Assembly: GCA_005789375.1 (NCBI GenBank)
Contig: SXXZ01000373.1
Span: forward strand, 1 to 5,472
Source: Verrucomicrobiales bacterium
GTDB taxonomy: Bacteria; Verrucomicrobiota; Verrucomicrobiae; Limisphaerales; UBA9464
DNA length: 5,472 nt
Reading direction: 5' to 3'
The notes under the pieces are model-generated. The model saw only the letters and a list, made by a program, of their open reading frames with translations, did not search any database and was not told where the DNA came from. The position numbers and the translations under genes were made by a program. Of this stretch, positions 1 through 5,472 are shown one piece after another (within the stretch, counting starts at the first letter, position 1; each line of letters begins with the position of its first letter).

Positions 1-275
1 TCCACGATGCCGTCCAAAGCCGTGCCGAAGCCAGGCATTGCCGAATTGTCCAACACCCAGCCACTCGGGGGTGTTCCGGTCCACACTTCCAAACCAGCAA
101 GTGCTTCCTCGCGGTTCGGGCCCAGGGGCAATGAATCGAAGTTCTCAGCGAACAGACGGTTGGAGACCGCTTGAGCCTGAAGTGAACCCTGCATCGCCGT
201 GGCGATCAGGGACGCGGCGATGGCCGACAGCAATTGCCGCCGAACGCCAGGTTCTTTGATAGAGGTTGATTTCAT
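1..275 (-). CDS. Exported protein of unknown function, N-terminal part only (cut by left edge)
   Basis: Reading leftwards from an ATG at 275, the frame stays open for 91 codons to the window edge, so the C-terminal part is missing. Residues 1-36 form a plausible Sec signal peptide: a short basic start (K2, K8, R12, R13), a hydrophobic stretch L-L-S-A-I-A-A-S-L-I-A-T-A at about 15-27, and an A-Q-A cleavage site ending at residue 36. The mature part begins V-S-N-R-L-F-A-E-N-F-D-S-L-P-L-G-P-N and contains V-W-T-G-T-P-P-S-G-W. I associate such openings with large exported Verrucomicrobia and Planctomycetes proteins, some with a downstream metallophosphoesterase domain. That is memory, and no catalytic part is visible here. 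An in-frame ATG at 281 is an equally possible start; neither has a clear Shine-Dalgarno sequence. The gene diverges from the dehydrogenase gene. Coding status is fairly secure because of the signal peptide; function is open. Confidence 0.72.
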   Translation of the reverse strand, partial: MKSTSIKEPGVRRQLLSAIAASLIATAMQGSLQAQAVSNRLFAENFDSLPLGPNREEALAGLEVWTGTPPSGWVLDNSAMPGFGTALDGIV

Positions 276-324
276 GATCATCGAGGGAAAAACCGATCCA
301 GGGCGCAGCCCTAACCGGTCGTCG

Positions 325-352
325 GTTTTAGCACTTGAAACGCGGGATTCAA
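325..352 (-). promoter_or_regulatory. Candidate sigma-70-type promoter for the leftward exported protein
   Basis: On the minus strand TTGAAT (352-347) and TAAAAC (330-325) are separated by 16 bases. Each matches the -35 and -10 consensus at four of six positions. Transcription would start near 318, giving a leader of about 40 bases before the ATG at 281 or 275. The position is sensible, but the match is weak and verrucomicrobial promoters are poorly characterised, so this is only a candidate. Confidence 0.28.
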
Positions 353-452
353 CCTTACCCAAGCGCGTCACGGACTTTTAACAGAGCCGCAGAAAACACG
401 CGGTCTCCATCGCTCAATCGTTACAAACAGCGGGTTGTCGTCGGTTGAATTA

Positions 453-462
453 ATCTCGAGAT
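453..462. promoter_or_regulatory. 10-bp perfect palindrome upstream of the dehydrogenase gene (possible operator)
   Basis: ATCTCGAGAT reads identically on both strands. It lies 29 bases upstream of the chosen ATG of the alcohol dehydrogenase, in the divergent intergenic region. It overlaps by two bases a small ATCCG-TT-CGGAT inverted repeat at 461-472. Such a site could bind a dimeric regulator. A 10-bp palindrome alone is weak evidence, and no regulator gene is present in the window. Confidence 0.18.
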
Positions 463-491
463 CCGTTCGGATTTTCATTAACTCTACGACC

Positions 492-1556
492 ATGGACCCC
501 AGCGTGTTGGCCGCCGTTTTCTCCGGAGTGGATTCCCCATTCATCTATCAGCGGTTCTGTCAGCCTTCTCTCGGATCCGGGGAGGTTTTGGTGGCCATTT
601 TATTAACCACCCTCTGCGGTTCTGACCTCCACACCTATTGTGGGCGACGCCGCGGACCTACCCCCATGGTGCTGGGTCATGAGGCAGTCGGACGGGTGGT
701 TGCGGTGGGATCGGGCCTAGACCCCTCGTGGGTAGACCAGCGCATCACATGGACCCTGACCGACTCCTGCGGTGTGTGTGATCCTTGTACCCGTTGGAAT
801 TTACCGCAGAAATGCGAACGACTTTTCAAATACGGGCACGGAAGCCTGTCGGACGGATCTGGATTGAACGGCTGCTACGCCACCCACATGGTTTTGCGAT
901 CCGGCACACACCTCGTGCCAGTGCCCAACCCTCTCAGCGATGCAATGGTGGCTCCGGCCAATTGCGCTCTTGCGACCATGATCGCAGTTCTCGAATCCCT
1001 TCCAACACCTGGAGAACGGGTCGTGATTCAAGGGGCTGGTTTGCTCGGGCTCTACGGCTGCGCCCTGCTGAAAACTGCCGGTTGGAAAGAAGTGCTCGTT
1101 GTAGATCGTCAACCAGCCCGACTCTTGGCGGTGCCCCGGTTTGGCGGCGTCCCCATCTTGTCGACCACCCACGATGCGATTCATGCCAACTCGGCCGATG
1201 TCGTCATCGAGGTCACCGGCAGCGCCTCGGTGATCGCTGATGGAATTAGCTGGCTAAGACCGGGCGGGCATTACGCCATCGCCGGGCTAGTGCATCCGGA
1301 TTCGGCCCTGCAACTGACGGGTGAAACCCTCATCCGCAAATGCCTGACCCTGCGAGGCATTCACAACTACGCCCCGCGGCATCTCGACGCCGCGATCGCC
1401 TTCCTTTCGAAGCATCAAGGCGATTATTCCTGGGAGTCCTTGGTTTCACCTCCAATCCCATTGAGCCAATTAGCGGAAGCCTTCCGACTCGCAGCCTCCG
1501 GAAAATGGCAGCGCGTCTCTGTGATTCCAGATGGATTGGAAGTCAGTGTTTCCTGA
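492..1556 (+). CDS. Zinc-dependent alcohol dehydrogenase, phosphonate-catabolism-associated type (TIGR03366-like)
   Basis: This cytoplasmic medium-chain dehydrogenase (354 aa, normal length) should oxidise an alcohol to an aldehyde or ketone, or the reverse, using NAD(H). The N-terminal GroES-like domain has the catalytic zinc ligands C42 (L-C-G-S-D-L-H-T), H63 with E64 (L-G-H-E), and probably C158 (A-P-A-N-C-A). The structural zinc site is C93, C96, C99 and C108. The Rossmann fold has G-A-G-L-L-G at 181-186 and an acidic D205 ending beta-2 (V-L-V-V-D), which favours NAD over NADP. The segments C-G-S-D-L-H-T-Y-C-G-R-R, L-P-Q-K-C-E-R-L-F-K-Y-G-H and A-P-A-N-C-A are what I recognise as the TIGR03366 signature, a clade repeatedly found beside phosphonate-degradation genes. 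The spacing C99-C108 holds eight residues instead of the usual seven. I chose ATG 492 because homology begins there; an upstream in-frame TTG at 435 only adds 19 unconvincing residues. The DUF5690-type transporter gene follows 88 bases downstream on the same strand, possibly as an operon. The exact substrate is unknown. Confidence 0.9.
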   Translation: MDPSVLAAVFSGVDSPFIYQRFCQPSLGSGEVLVAILLTTLCGSDLHTYCGRRRGPTPMVLGHEAVGRVVAVGSGLDPSWVDQRITWTLTDSCGVCDPCTRWNLPQKCERLFKYGHGSLSDGSGLNGCYATHMVLRSGTHLVPVPNPLSDAMVAPANCALATMIAVLESLPTPGERVVIQGAGLLGLYGCALLKTAGWKEVLVVDRQPARLLAVPRFGGVPILSTTHDAIHANSADVVIEVTGSASVIADGISWLRPGGHYAIAGLVHPDSALQLTGETLIRKCLTLRGIHNYAPRHLDAAIAFLSKHQGDYSWESLVSPPIPLSQLAEAFRLAASGKWQRVSVIPDGLEVSVS

Positions 1557-1644
1557 TCTTCACTGGGTTTGAAGCACTGTTCGTGAACCATGTCATGGTG
1601 ACCTCAATCCATCCGTGGGCCGGCAAACCCGTCGATTCTCCGGC

Positions 1645-2907
1645 ATGAAAGCCATGATTCGACGGTGGCAAAAAGACCCGATAGCGCTGGCAGCATGGTG
1701 CACCGTATCGGCGTTTGGAACCTACGCCTGCATGTACGGCTTTCGGAAACCTTTCACCGCGGGCGTTTATGTCAGTGATCCATTCAGCCCGGGTTTCAAG
1801 GCGCTGTTGGTGAGCGCTCAAGTCCTGGGTTACACCGCTTCCAAGGCCATGGGCATTCGGGTTATTGCCGAGATGGCACCCCAGCGTCGGATCGCCACGC
1901 TCTTCGGTTTGATCGCCGTAGCCGAGACCGCCTGGATCCTCTTTGGTCTACTGCCACCGTCTTTTGCAGCGATTTGCCTCTTCTTAAATGGACTACCGCT
2001 GGGAATGGTCTTTGGTCTGGTTCTGGGGTTTCTTGAGGGCCGACGGCTTTCCGAAGCCTTCATCACCGGTCTGTGCTGCAGTTTCATTCTGGCCGACGGC
2101 TTATCGAAGACCGTGGGTCTGCGGTTGCTCGAGGCAGGCGTGCCGGAACGCTGGATGCCGGCGGCCGCCGGAGCGGTCTTCGCACTCCCGCTGTGGGGAT
2201 TCGCTTGGATGCTTGGGCAAATTCCGCCACCCACCGATTCCGATGTCGTCGCCCGAACAGAACGACAACCACTAAACCGATCTGAGCGATGGGCTTTCCT
2301 CAAGCGCCATGGCTTGGCGGTGCTGCTCATCATCACAGCCTACACACTGGTCACATTGCTGCGCTCCGTGAGGGCTGATTTTTCGAGGGAACTCTGGCAG
2401 GCGTTGGGATCTCCGGGCGCCGCGATGGTTTTCACTCAGTCAGAGATGTGGGTCACGCTGGCAGTCCTCATTCCTATGGGATTGATGGCTCGTATCCGGG
2501 ATAATCGCCGGGCGTTTTACGCGGGTTTGGGTGTCTCATGCCTGGGGTTGGCGATGGTTGCAACCGCGTGCTTGGCTTGGCGGCGGGAAGGCATTGATGC
2601 CTTTGGATTCATGGTGGCGGTGGGCATTGGGTTGTACCTCCCTTACATCGCCGTTCACGCCACTCTCTTTGAACGATTCATCGCGCTCACCCGAGATCGC
2701 GCCAATTTGGGGTTTCTCATGTATCTGGCCGACACGGCAGGCTACCTCGCAGTGTGTGTGGTCTTACTGACCCGGGGGCGTTTGATGACCGTGGAGGGAG
2801 TACTGCCCTTGTTCTTGGATGCCGGACTGACCATTGCGGTCGTGGGGATCGGAGCACTCGTCCTGGCCGGTGGCTGGATGCATCGCAGCCATCAGCAAAA
2901 GGGATAA
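1645..2907 (+). CDS. DUF5690-type MFS membrane transporter, possibly organophosphate/phosphonate (OPA-like)
   Basis: This 420-residue inner-membrane protein has about 12 hydrophobic segments, roughly at 13-31, 52-70, 83-102, 105-130, 136-157, 172-192, 222-240, 260-281, 290-310, 318-340, 352-375 and 384-410. A polar loop at about 191-220 separates two six-helix halves, as in MFS carriers. I recognise the opening (Y-A-C-M-Y-G-F-R-K-P-F-T-A) as DUF5690-like. By eye it also follows the GlpT pattern (recalled): R34-K35 at the end of TM1, K67 in G-Y-T-A-S-K in TM2, and R240 in T-L-L-R in TM7. These align with GlpT R45-K46, K80 and R269, of which R45 and R269 bind the phosphate group. Transport of a phosphonate or phosphate ester is therefore inferred, helped by the adjacent phosphonate-associated dehydrogenase. 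Start choice: ATG 1645; ATG 1654 is close behind, and a GTG at 1615 would add ten unlikely residues. No clear Shine-Dalgarno sequence or own terminator was seen. Membrane transporter status is firm; the substrate is not. Confidence 0.85.
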   Translation: MKAMIRRWQKDPIALAAWCTVSAFGTYACMYGFRKPFTAGVYVSDPFSPGFKALLVSAQVLGYTASKAMGIRVIAEMAPQRRIATLFGLIAVAETAWILFGLLPPSFAAICLFLNGLPLGMVFGLVLGFLEGRRLSEAFITGLCCSFILADGLSKTVGLRLLEAGVPERWMPAAAGAVFALPLWGFAWMLGQIPPPTDSDVVARTERQPLNRSERWAFLKRHGLAVLLIITAYTLVTLLRSVRADFSRELWQALGSPGAAMVFTQSEMWVTLAVLIPMGLMARIRDNRRAFYAGLGVSCLGLAMVATACLAWRREGIDAFGFMVAVGIGLYLPYIAVHATLFERFIALTRDRANLGFLMYLADTAGYLAVCVVLLTRGRLMTVEGVLPLFLDAGLTIAVVGIGALVLAGGWMHRSHQQKG

Positions 2908-3113
2908 TTCGCGATCGAAACTGGCGAGACTTCAGCCAGAACCATCCCGCTCAATCGGTCGTGCTGGCTGCGCTTTCTTCCGCAAGCGCGTCGGTATTCG
3001 TTCGTTACGGGTCACAAGCAGGAGCCTCATCAAGCCCGCGCTGCGCGCTCGCCTCGTTGTGCGAAAGAATCCGCCACGCCATCGCTTTCCTCCCGACTGA
3101 AGTATTCCGGCTC

Positions 3114-3154
3114 AAGAAAAATGGGGCGGACCCGTTTTGCGGATCCGCCCCATT
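3114..3154 (-). terminator. Intrinsic terminator of the leftward beta-helix gene
   Basis: Bases 3120-3130 (AATGGGGCGGA) pair perfectly with 3144-3154 (TCCGCCCCATT), an 11-bp GC-rich stem. After one C/A mismatch it continues with three more pairs (3132-3134 with 3140-3142) around a TTTTG loop. On the minus strand the stem is followed by TTTTTCTTG. It begins 35 bases past the TGA stop at 3192-3190, the expected place for that gene. Read rightwards there is no T-tract after the stem, so it should work mainly in the leftward direction. Confidence 0.88.
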
Positions 3155-3189
3155 GCGAAGCTGTTGATGTGAAGGCCCTTCGGCTCAGA

Positions 3190-5472
3190 TCACTCCACCG
3201 AAACCCGGATGAATCCGGTGGCCACCCCGAAGGGCACCTCGACGGTCAGATCGGATCCAGTGCCAACAACCGGTGATTGCACCGGGGCCCAAGCGGTCTG
3301 ATCCAAGGCCGTGAGGCTTTGGAGGATGTAGGTGCGGCCGGGTTCAGACATGAAGGTGATCTTCAGTCCTGTTGCGGTGGCAGCGACACCCAAAACCGGA
3401 GCCTTGGGTTGCGGTAGAGCCATGGGCCCAACCGGCTTGATGCTGGTGGCCTTGAAGAAGCCGTCGGCATCGAGTGCGGTCCAGTCCTGGGCCCAGTTCT
3501 CGGAACCGAAGGCTCCAGTGAAGTTCACCTTCACGAATCCAGGGGTCTCAGTCTGCGGCACTCCATAAGCCGGGCTGCCGGCGCGCAATGTCGGATCCAA
3601 CTGGCCATCGGCCTTGCGGCTAATGCCTCCCAATAGCGGATCCACCGTCGGGTTCAAGGCGGCCGGTACGTACTCCTTGCCGTAGTCTTCGTTCGATCCA
3701 GTCTTGTAACCCCAGAACACGTTGTTCTTCAGCTCCGGCGTCGAAACACCGTCGTCGTCGATACGCACTCGCACGCCACCGAAGTCGGTGAACACCGAGT
3801 TCAACCAGCGAGCCTTGTTCTCCACCCGGAAGCGCAGGGCATCATTGCCTGTCGTGTTGGTACCGGCACCGATCAACGTCGCATTACGAATCGCATACGT
3901 CGTCAGCGGCAACGCACCCGGCACGCGCACATCCGGAGACTGCGGCTGACCGTTTTGCTCCGCGCCGCTGTCCTTGGCCGTCGGCTCTTGGATCCCGAAC
4001 CAGAACTGGTTCTGACCGTTGTAGCCCATGTCGGTGTCGAATCCGTCGTCGTCGTTGAAGGCGGACACCAAGTACCGCGTATTCACCGATCCGCCGAAGA
4101 ACTCAAACCCGTCGTCGGCGATGCAGTAGGCTTCCAAGTACTCCATTACCGTGCCCCGTCCAACGGCACCCAGAGACCATCCGTTGATCTCCTTATCCGT
4201 GGTCAGCTTCTTACCACCATGCCGCACCGACACATAGCGGAACACGCCTGAGCTATCGTCGTCATCGGTACCACCATAGCGGTGCAAGTAGTCGATCTGG
4301 CCCGTGAAGTCGTTGGTCACGGCAAGGTCCGGAAGACCTTCGTAGATATCATAGGACACGCTGTTGGTGGTCCAACCCGGGTTGTTCAGACGGGCATTGC
4401 CGAAGACAACAAGACCACCCCAGAGACCGCGCGACGGGAAGGGCAAGTCGCCCGCATCAGCGACGTCGTCCACTTCGGCCGTGAAGATGATCGGATTGCC
4501 CGCGGTGCCGGCGGCATTGATCTTACCGCCGCGGCAGACAAAGAGGCAGCCGAAGTCATTAGCCGCAGTGGAAGAAGAGCCTGTGCCTGAGACTCCCTTA
4601 ATCACGGTGCCTGGCTCGATGTTCAAGACGGAGTTGCTCATCACGTAAGTGAAGCCCGTCAGGATGTAGGTGTTGGTCGCTACCCAATTGTAGGTGCCGT
4701 AGAGGTAGTTTGAATCGACGTAAACGACATTGTCGCGCGCCGGGAAGAAACCCTCGGCGCTGAGTCCCGTCCAGCCGTAGGCCCAGTTGTCATTGGCGTC
4801 GAACGCGCCCTTGTAATTGGCGGGGGTCCAGAAGCCGTCGGCCGGCGTTTTCAACGTGCCTGTGAAGGCCGGACTGTCCGTCGACAACCTCGGATCCAGC
4901 TTGCCGTCCGGTTTGCGACTAATTGACAGCAACTTCGGATCGGCCACCGGGTTCAGATCGGCCGGCACATACGCCTTGCCGTAGTCTTCGTTCGATCCAG
5001 CAAGGAATCCCCAGAACAAGTTGTTTTTCACGTCGGGCGTCGACACACCGTCGTCGTCAATACGCACGCGAACGCCACCAAAGCCGGTCACGATGGAGTT
5101 ATACCACCGCGCCTTGTTTTCTTGGCGGAAGCGCAACGCATCGTTGCCTGTCGTGTTCGTTCCAGCTCCGATTAAGGTGGCATTGCGGATCGTGTAGTCC
5201 GACAGCGGCAACGCTCCGGCCACCCGCACGTCCGGAGACTGAGGCTGCCCGTTTTGCTCCGAGCTACTGTCCTTGGCTGTCGGCTCTTGGATCCCGAACC
5301 AGAACTGGTTCTGACCGTTATAGCCCATGTCGGTGTCGAATCCGTCGTCGTCGTTGAAGGCCGACACCAAGTGCTTGGTGTTGACCGAGCCGCCGAAGAA
5401 CTCAAACCCGTCGTCGGCGATGCAGTAGGCTTCCAGGTAGTCAGCCACCGTGCCTCGGCCCACACCACACAA
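3190..5472 (-). CDS. Large exported parallel beta-helix repeat protein, C-terminal 760 residues (N-terminus beyond right edge)
   Basis: The frame is open from the right edge to a TGA at 3192-3190. The first visible codon is an internal TTG (Leu): L-C-G-V-G-R-G matches L-G-A-V-G-R-G in the second unit, so the true start lies outside. Order of parts: unit A (residues 1-243, incomplete), unit B (244-673), a P/A-rich linker (about 674-695) and a C-terminal module (about 696-760). Unit B opens with V-L-N-I-E-P-G-T-V-I-K-G and C-R-G-G-K-I-N-A-A-G-T-A-G-N-P-I-I-F-T-A, the repeating pattern of right-handed parallel beta-helices seen in surface proteins of Verrucomicrobia, Planctomycetes and Bacteroidetes. 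Both units carry E-F-F-G-G-S-V-N-T, acidic N-D-D-D-G-F-D-T-D and R-I-D-D-D-G-V-S-T-P, which could bind calcium. The last module (G-R-T-Y-I-L-Q-S ... W-A-P-V ... F-I-R-V-S-V-E) resembles a C-terminal module common in verrucomicrobial exported proteins. No PEP-CTERM or T9SS sorting tail was recognised. No catalytic residues are apparent; a structural, adhesive or glycan-binding role is possible but unproven. A strong terminator follows. Confidence 0.87.
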   Translation of the reverse strand: MCGVGRGTVADYLEAYCIADDGFEFFGGSVNTKHLVSAFNDDDGFDTDMGYNGQNQFWFGIQEPTAKDSSSEQNGQPQSPDVRVAGALPLSDYTIRNATLIGAGTNTTGNDALRFRQENKARWYNSIVTGFGGVRVRIDDDGVSTPDVKNNLFWGFLAGSNEDYGKAYVPADLNPVADPKLLSISRKPDGKLDPRLSTDSPAFTGTLKTPADGFWTPANYKGAFDANDNWAYGWTGLSAEGFFPARDNVVYVDSNYLYGTYNWVATNTYILTGFTYVMSNSVLNIEPGTVIKGVSGTGSSSTAANDFGCLFVCRGGKINAAGTAGNPIIFTAEVDDVADAGDLPFPSRGLWGGLVVFGNARLNNPGWTTNSVSYDIYEGLPDLAVTNDFTGQIDYLHRYGGTDDDDSSGVFRYVSVRHGGKKLTTDKEINGWSLGAVGRGTVMEYLEAYCIADDGFEFFGGSVNTRYLVSAFNDDDGFDTDMGYNGQNQFWFGIQEPTAKDSGAEQNGQPQSPDVRVPGALPLTTYAIRNATLIGAGTNTTGNDALRFRVENKARWLNSVFTDFGGVRVRIDDDGVSTPELKNNVFWGYKTGSNEDYGKEYVPAALNPTVDPLLGGISRKADGQLDPTLRAGSPAYGVPQTETPGFVKVNFTGAFGSENWAQDWTALDADGFFKATSIKPVGPMALPQPKAPVLGVAATATGLKITFMSEPGRTYILQSLTALDQTAWAPVQSPVVGTGSDLTVEVPFGVATGFIRVSVE
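3454..4743 (-). repeat. Internal tandem repeat unit B (complete) of the beta-helix gene
   Basis: This covers codons 244-673, starting after G-F-F and ending at D-A-D-G-F-F, so each unit closes on the same motif. The register with unit A holds without gaps for the 186 aligned codons to I-S-R-K-x-D-G (residue 623). The final stretch is then three codons shorter than in unit A and more diverged. Bounds are set by the G-F-F landmark and may differ from the true structural domain edges. Confidence 0.85.
4744..5472 (-). repeat. Internal tandem repeat unit A (partial) of the beta-helix gene
   Basis: This covers codons 1-243 of the visible protein, ending at S-A-E-G-F-F. It repeats in unit B at an offset of exactly 1299 bases (433 codons). 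The best-matching part is 4903-5460, whose counterpart is 3604-4161. By eye, 157 of 186 residues are identical there (about 84%), and DNA stretches of about 40-46 bases are identical. The upstream part of the unit is outside the window. Confidence 0.9.

Noticed and set aside
461..476. ATCCG-TT-CGGAT inverted repeat followed by TTT as a terminator or attenuator before the dehydrogenase
   Set aside because: The stem is five base pairs with a two-base loop, too short and strained to terminate transcription. No upstream rightward gene is visible.
435..491. N-terminal extension of the dehydrogenase from a TTG codon at 435
   Set aside because: It adds 19 residues that do not fit the family. The ATG at 492 gives a start directly before the GroES-like domain and a normal length.
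2970..2989. Hairpin GCGCTT ... AAGCGC after the transporter gene as a rightward terminator
   Set aside because: It has only a 6-bp stem with an 8-base loop, and no T-tract follows on the plus strand.
2754..3167. Rightward open frames of 137 and 88 codons spanning the end of the transporter gene and the intergenic region
   Set aside because: They overlap the transporter coding region in other frames. The translations are rich in Arg, Ser and Pro with no recognisable motif, and the 137-codon one runs through the terminator hairpin. They look like chance frames in GC-rich DNA.
3955..5357. Several rightward open frames of about 94-144 codons opposite the beta-helix gene
   Set aside because: They are antisense shadows of a long, motif-rich coding frame. 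Similar shadows recur in both repeat units simply because the DNA is repeated.
3604..5460. Long direct repeat as a possible mobile element or CRISPR-like array
   Set aside because: The repeat is in frame within one protein. It has no transposase, terminal inverted repeats or spacers, and is best explained as domain duplication.

Overview
The window (5472 bp, moderately GC-rich) looks like chromosomal DNA from a Verrucomicrobia-type bacterium, or a related PVC lineage. This is inferred from protein style only. There is a large exported parallel beta-helix protein with a verrucomicrobial-style C-terminal module (L-Q-S ... W ... F-I-R-V). There is also an exported 'ENFDSLPLGPN' protein, and the genes lack clear Shine-Dalgarno sequences. 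No rRNA, tRNA, CRISPR array, IS element or phage gene was seen.

Layout from left to right. (1) The N-terminal 91 residues of an exported protein are read leftwards and cut by the left edge. (2) A roughly 210-bp divergent intergenic region follows, with a candidate leftward promoter and a short palindrome. (3) A rightward pair comes next: a zinc-dependent medium-chain alcohol dehydrogenase of the phosphonate-catabolism-associated type (TIGR03366-like), then an 88-bp gap, then a 12-TM MFS-type membrane protein of the DUF5690 type. (4) The convergent intergenic region of 282 bp holds no convincing gene; it has a strong intrinsic terminator serving the leftward gene. (5) The right 42% of the window is the 3' part of a very large leftward gene for a surface or secreted beta-helix protein, built from at least two near-identical tandem units with a 1299-bp period.

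The most interesting part is the central pair. The DUF5690-type protein shows, by eye, the landmarks of the organophosphate:phosphate antiporter group (GlpT/UhpT): an R-K pair ending TM1, a lysine in TM2, and an L-L-R in TM7. These sit where GlpT has its phosphate-binding residues. Beside a dehydrogenase of a family repeatedly linked to phosphonate breakdown, this suggests uptake of a phosphonate or phosphate ester followed by oxidation of an alcohol. The substrate is unknown and no C-P bond-cleaving enzyme lies in the window. The flanking exported proteins are on the opposite strand and probably unrelated in function.
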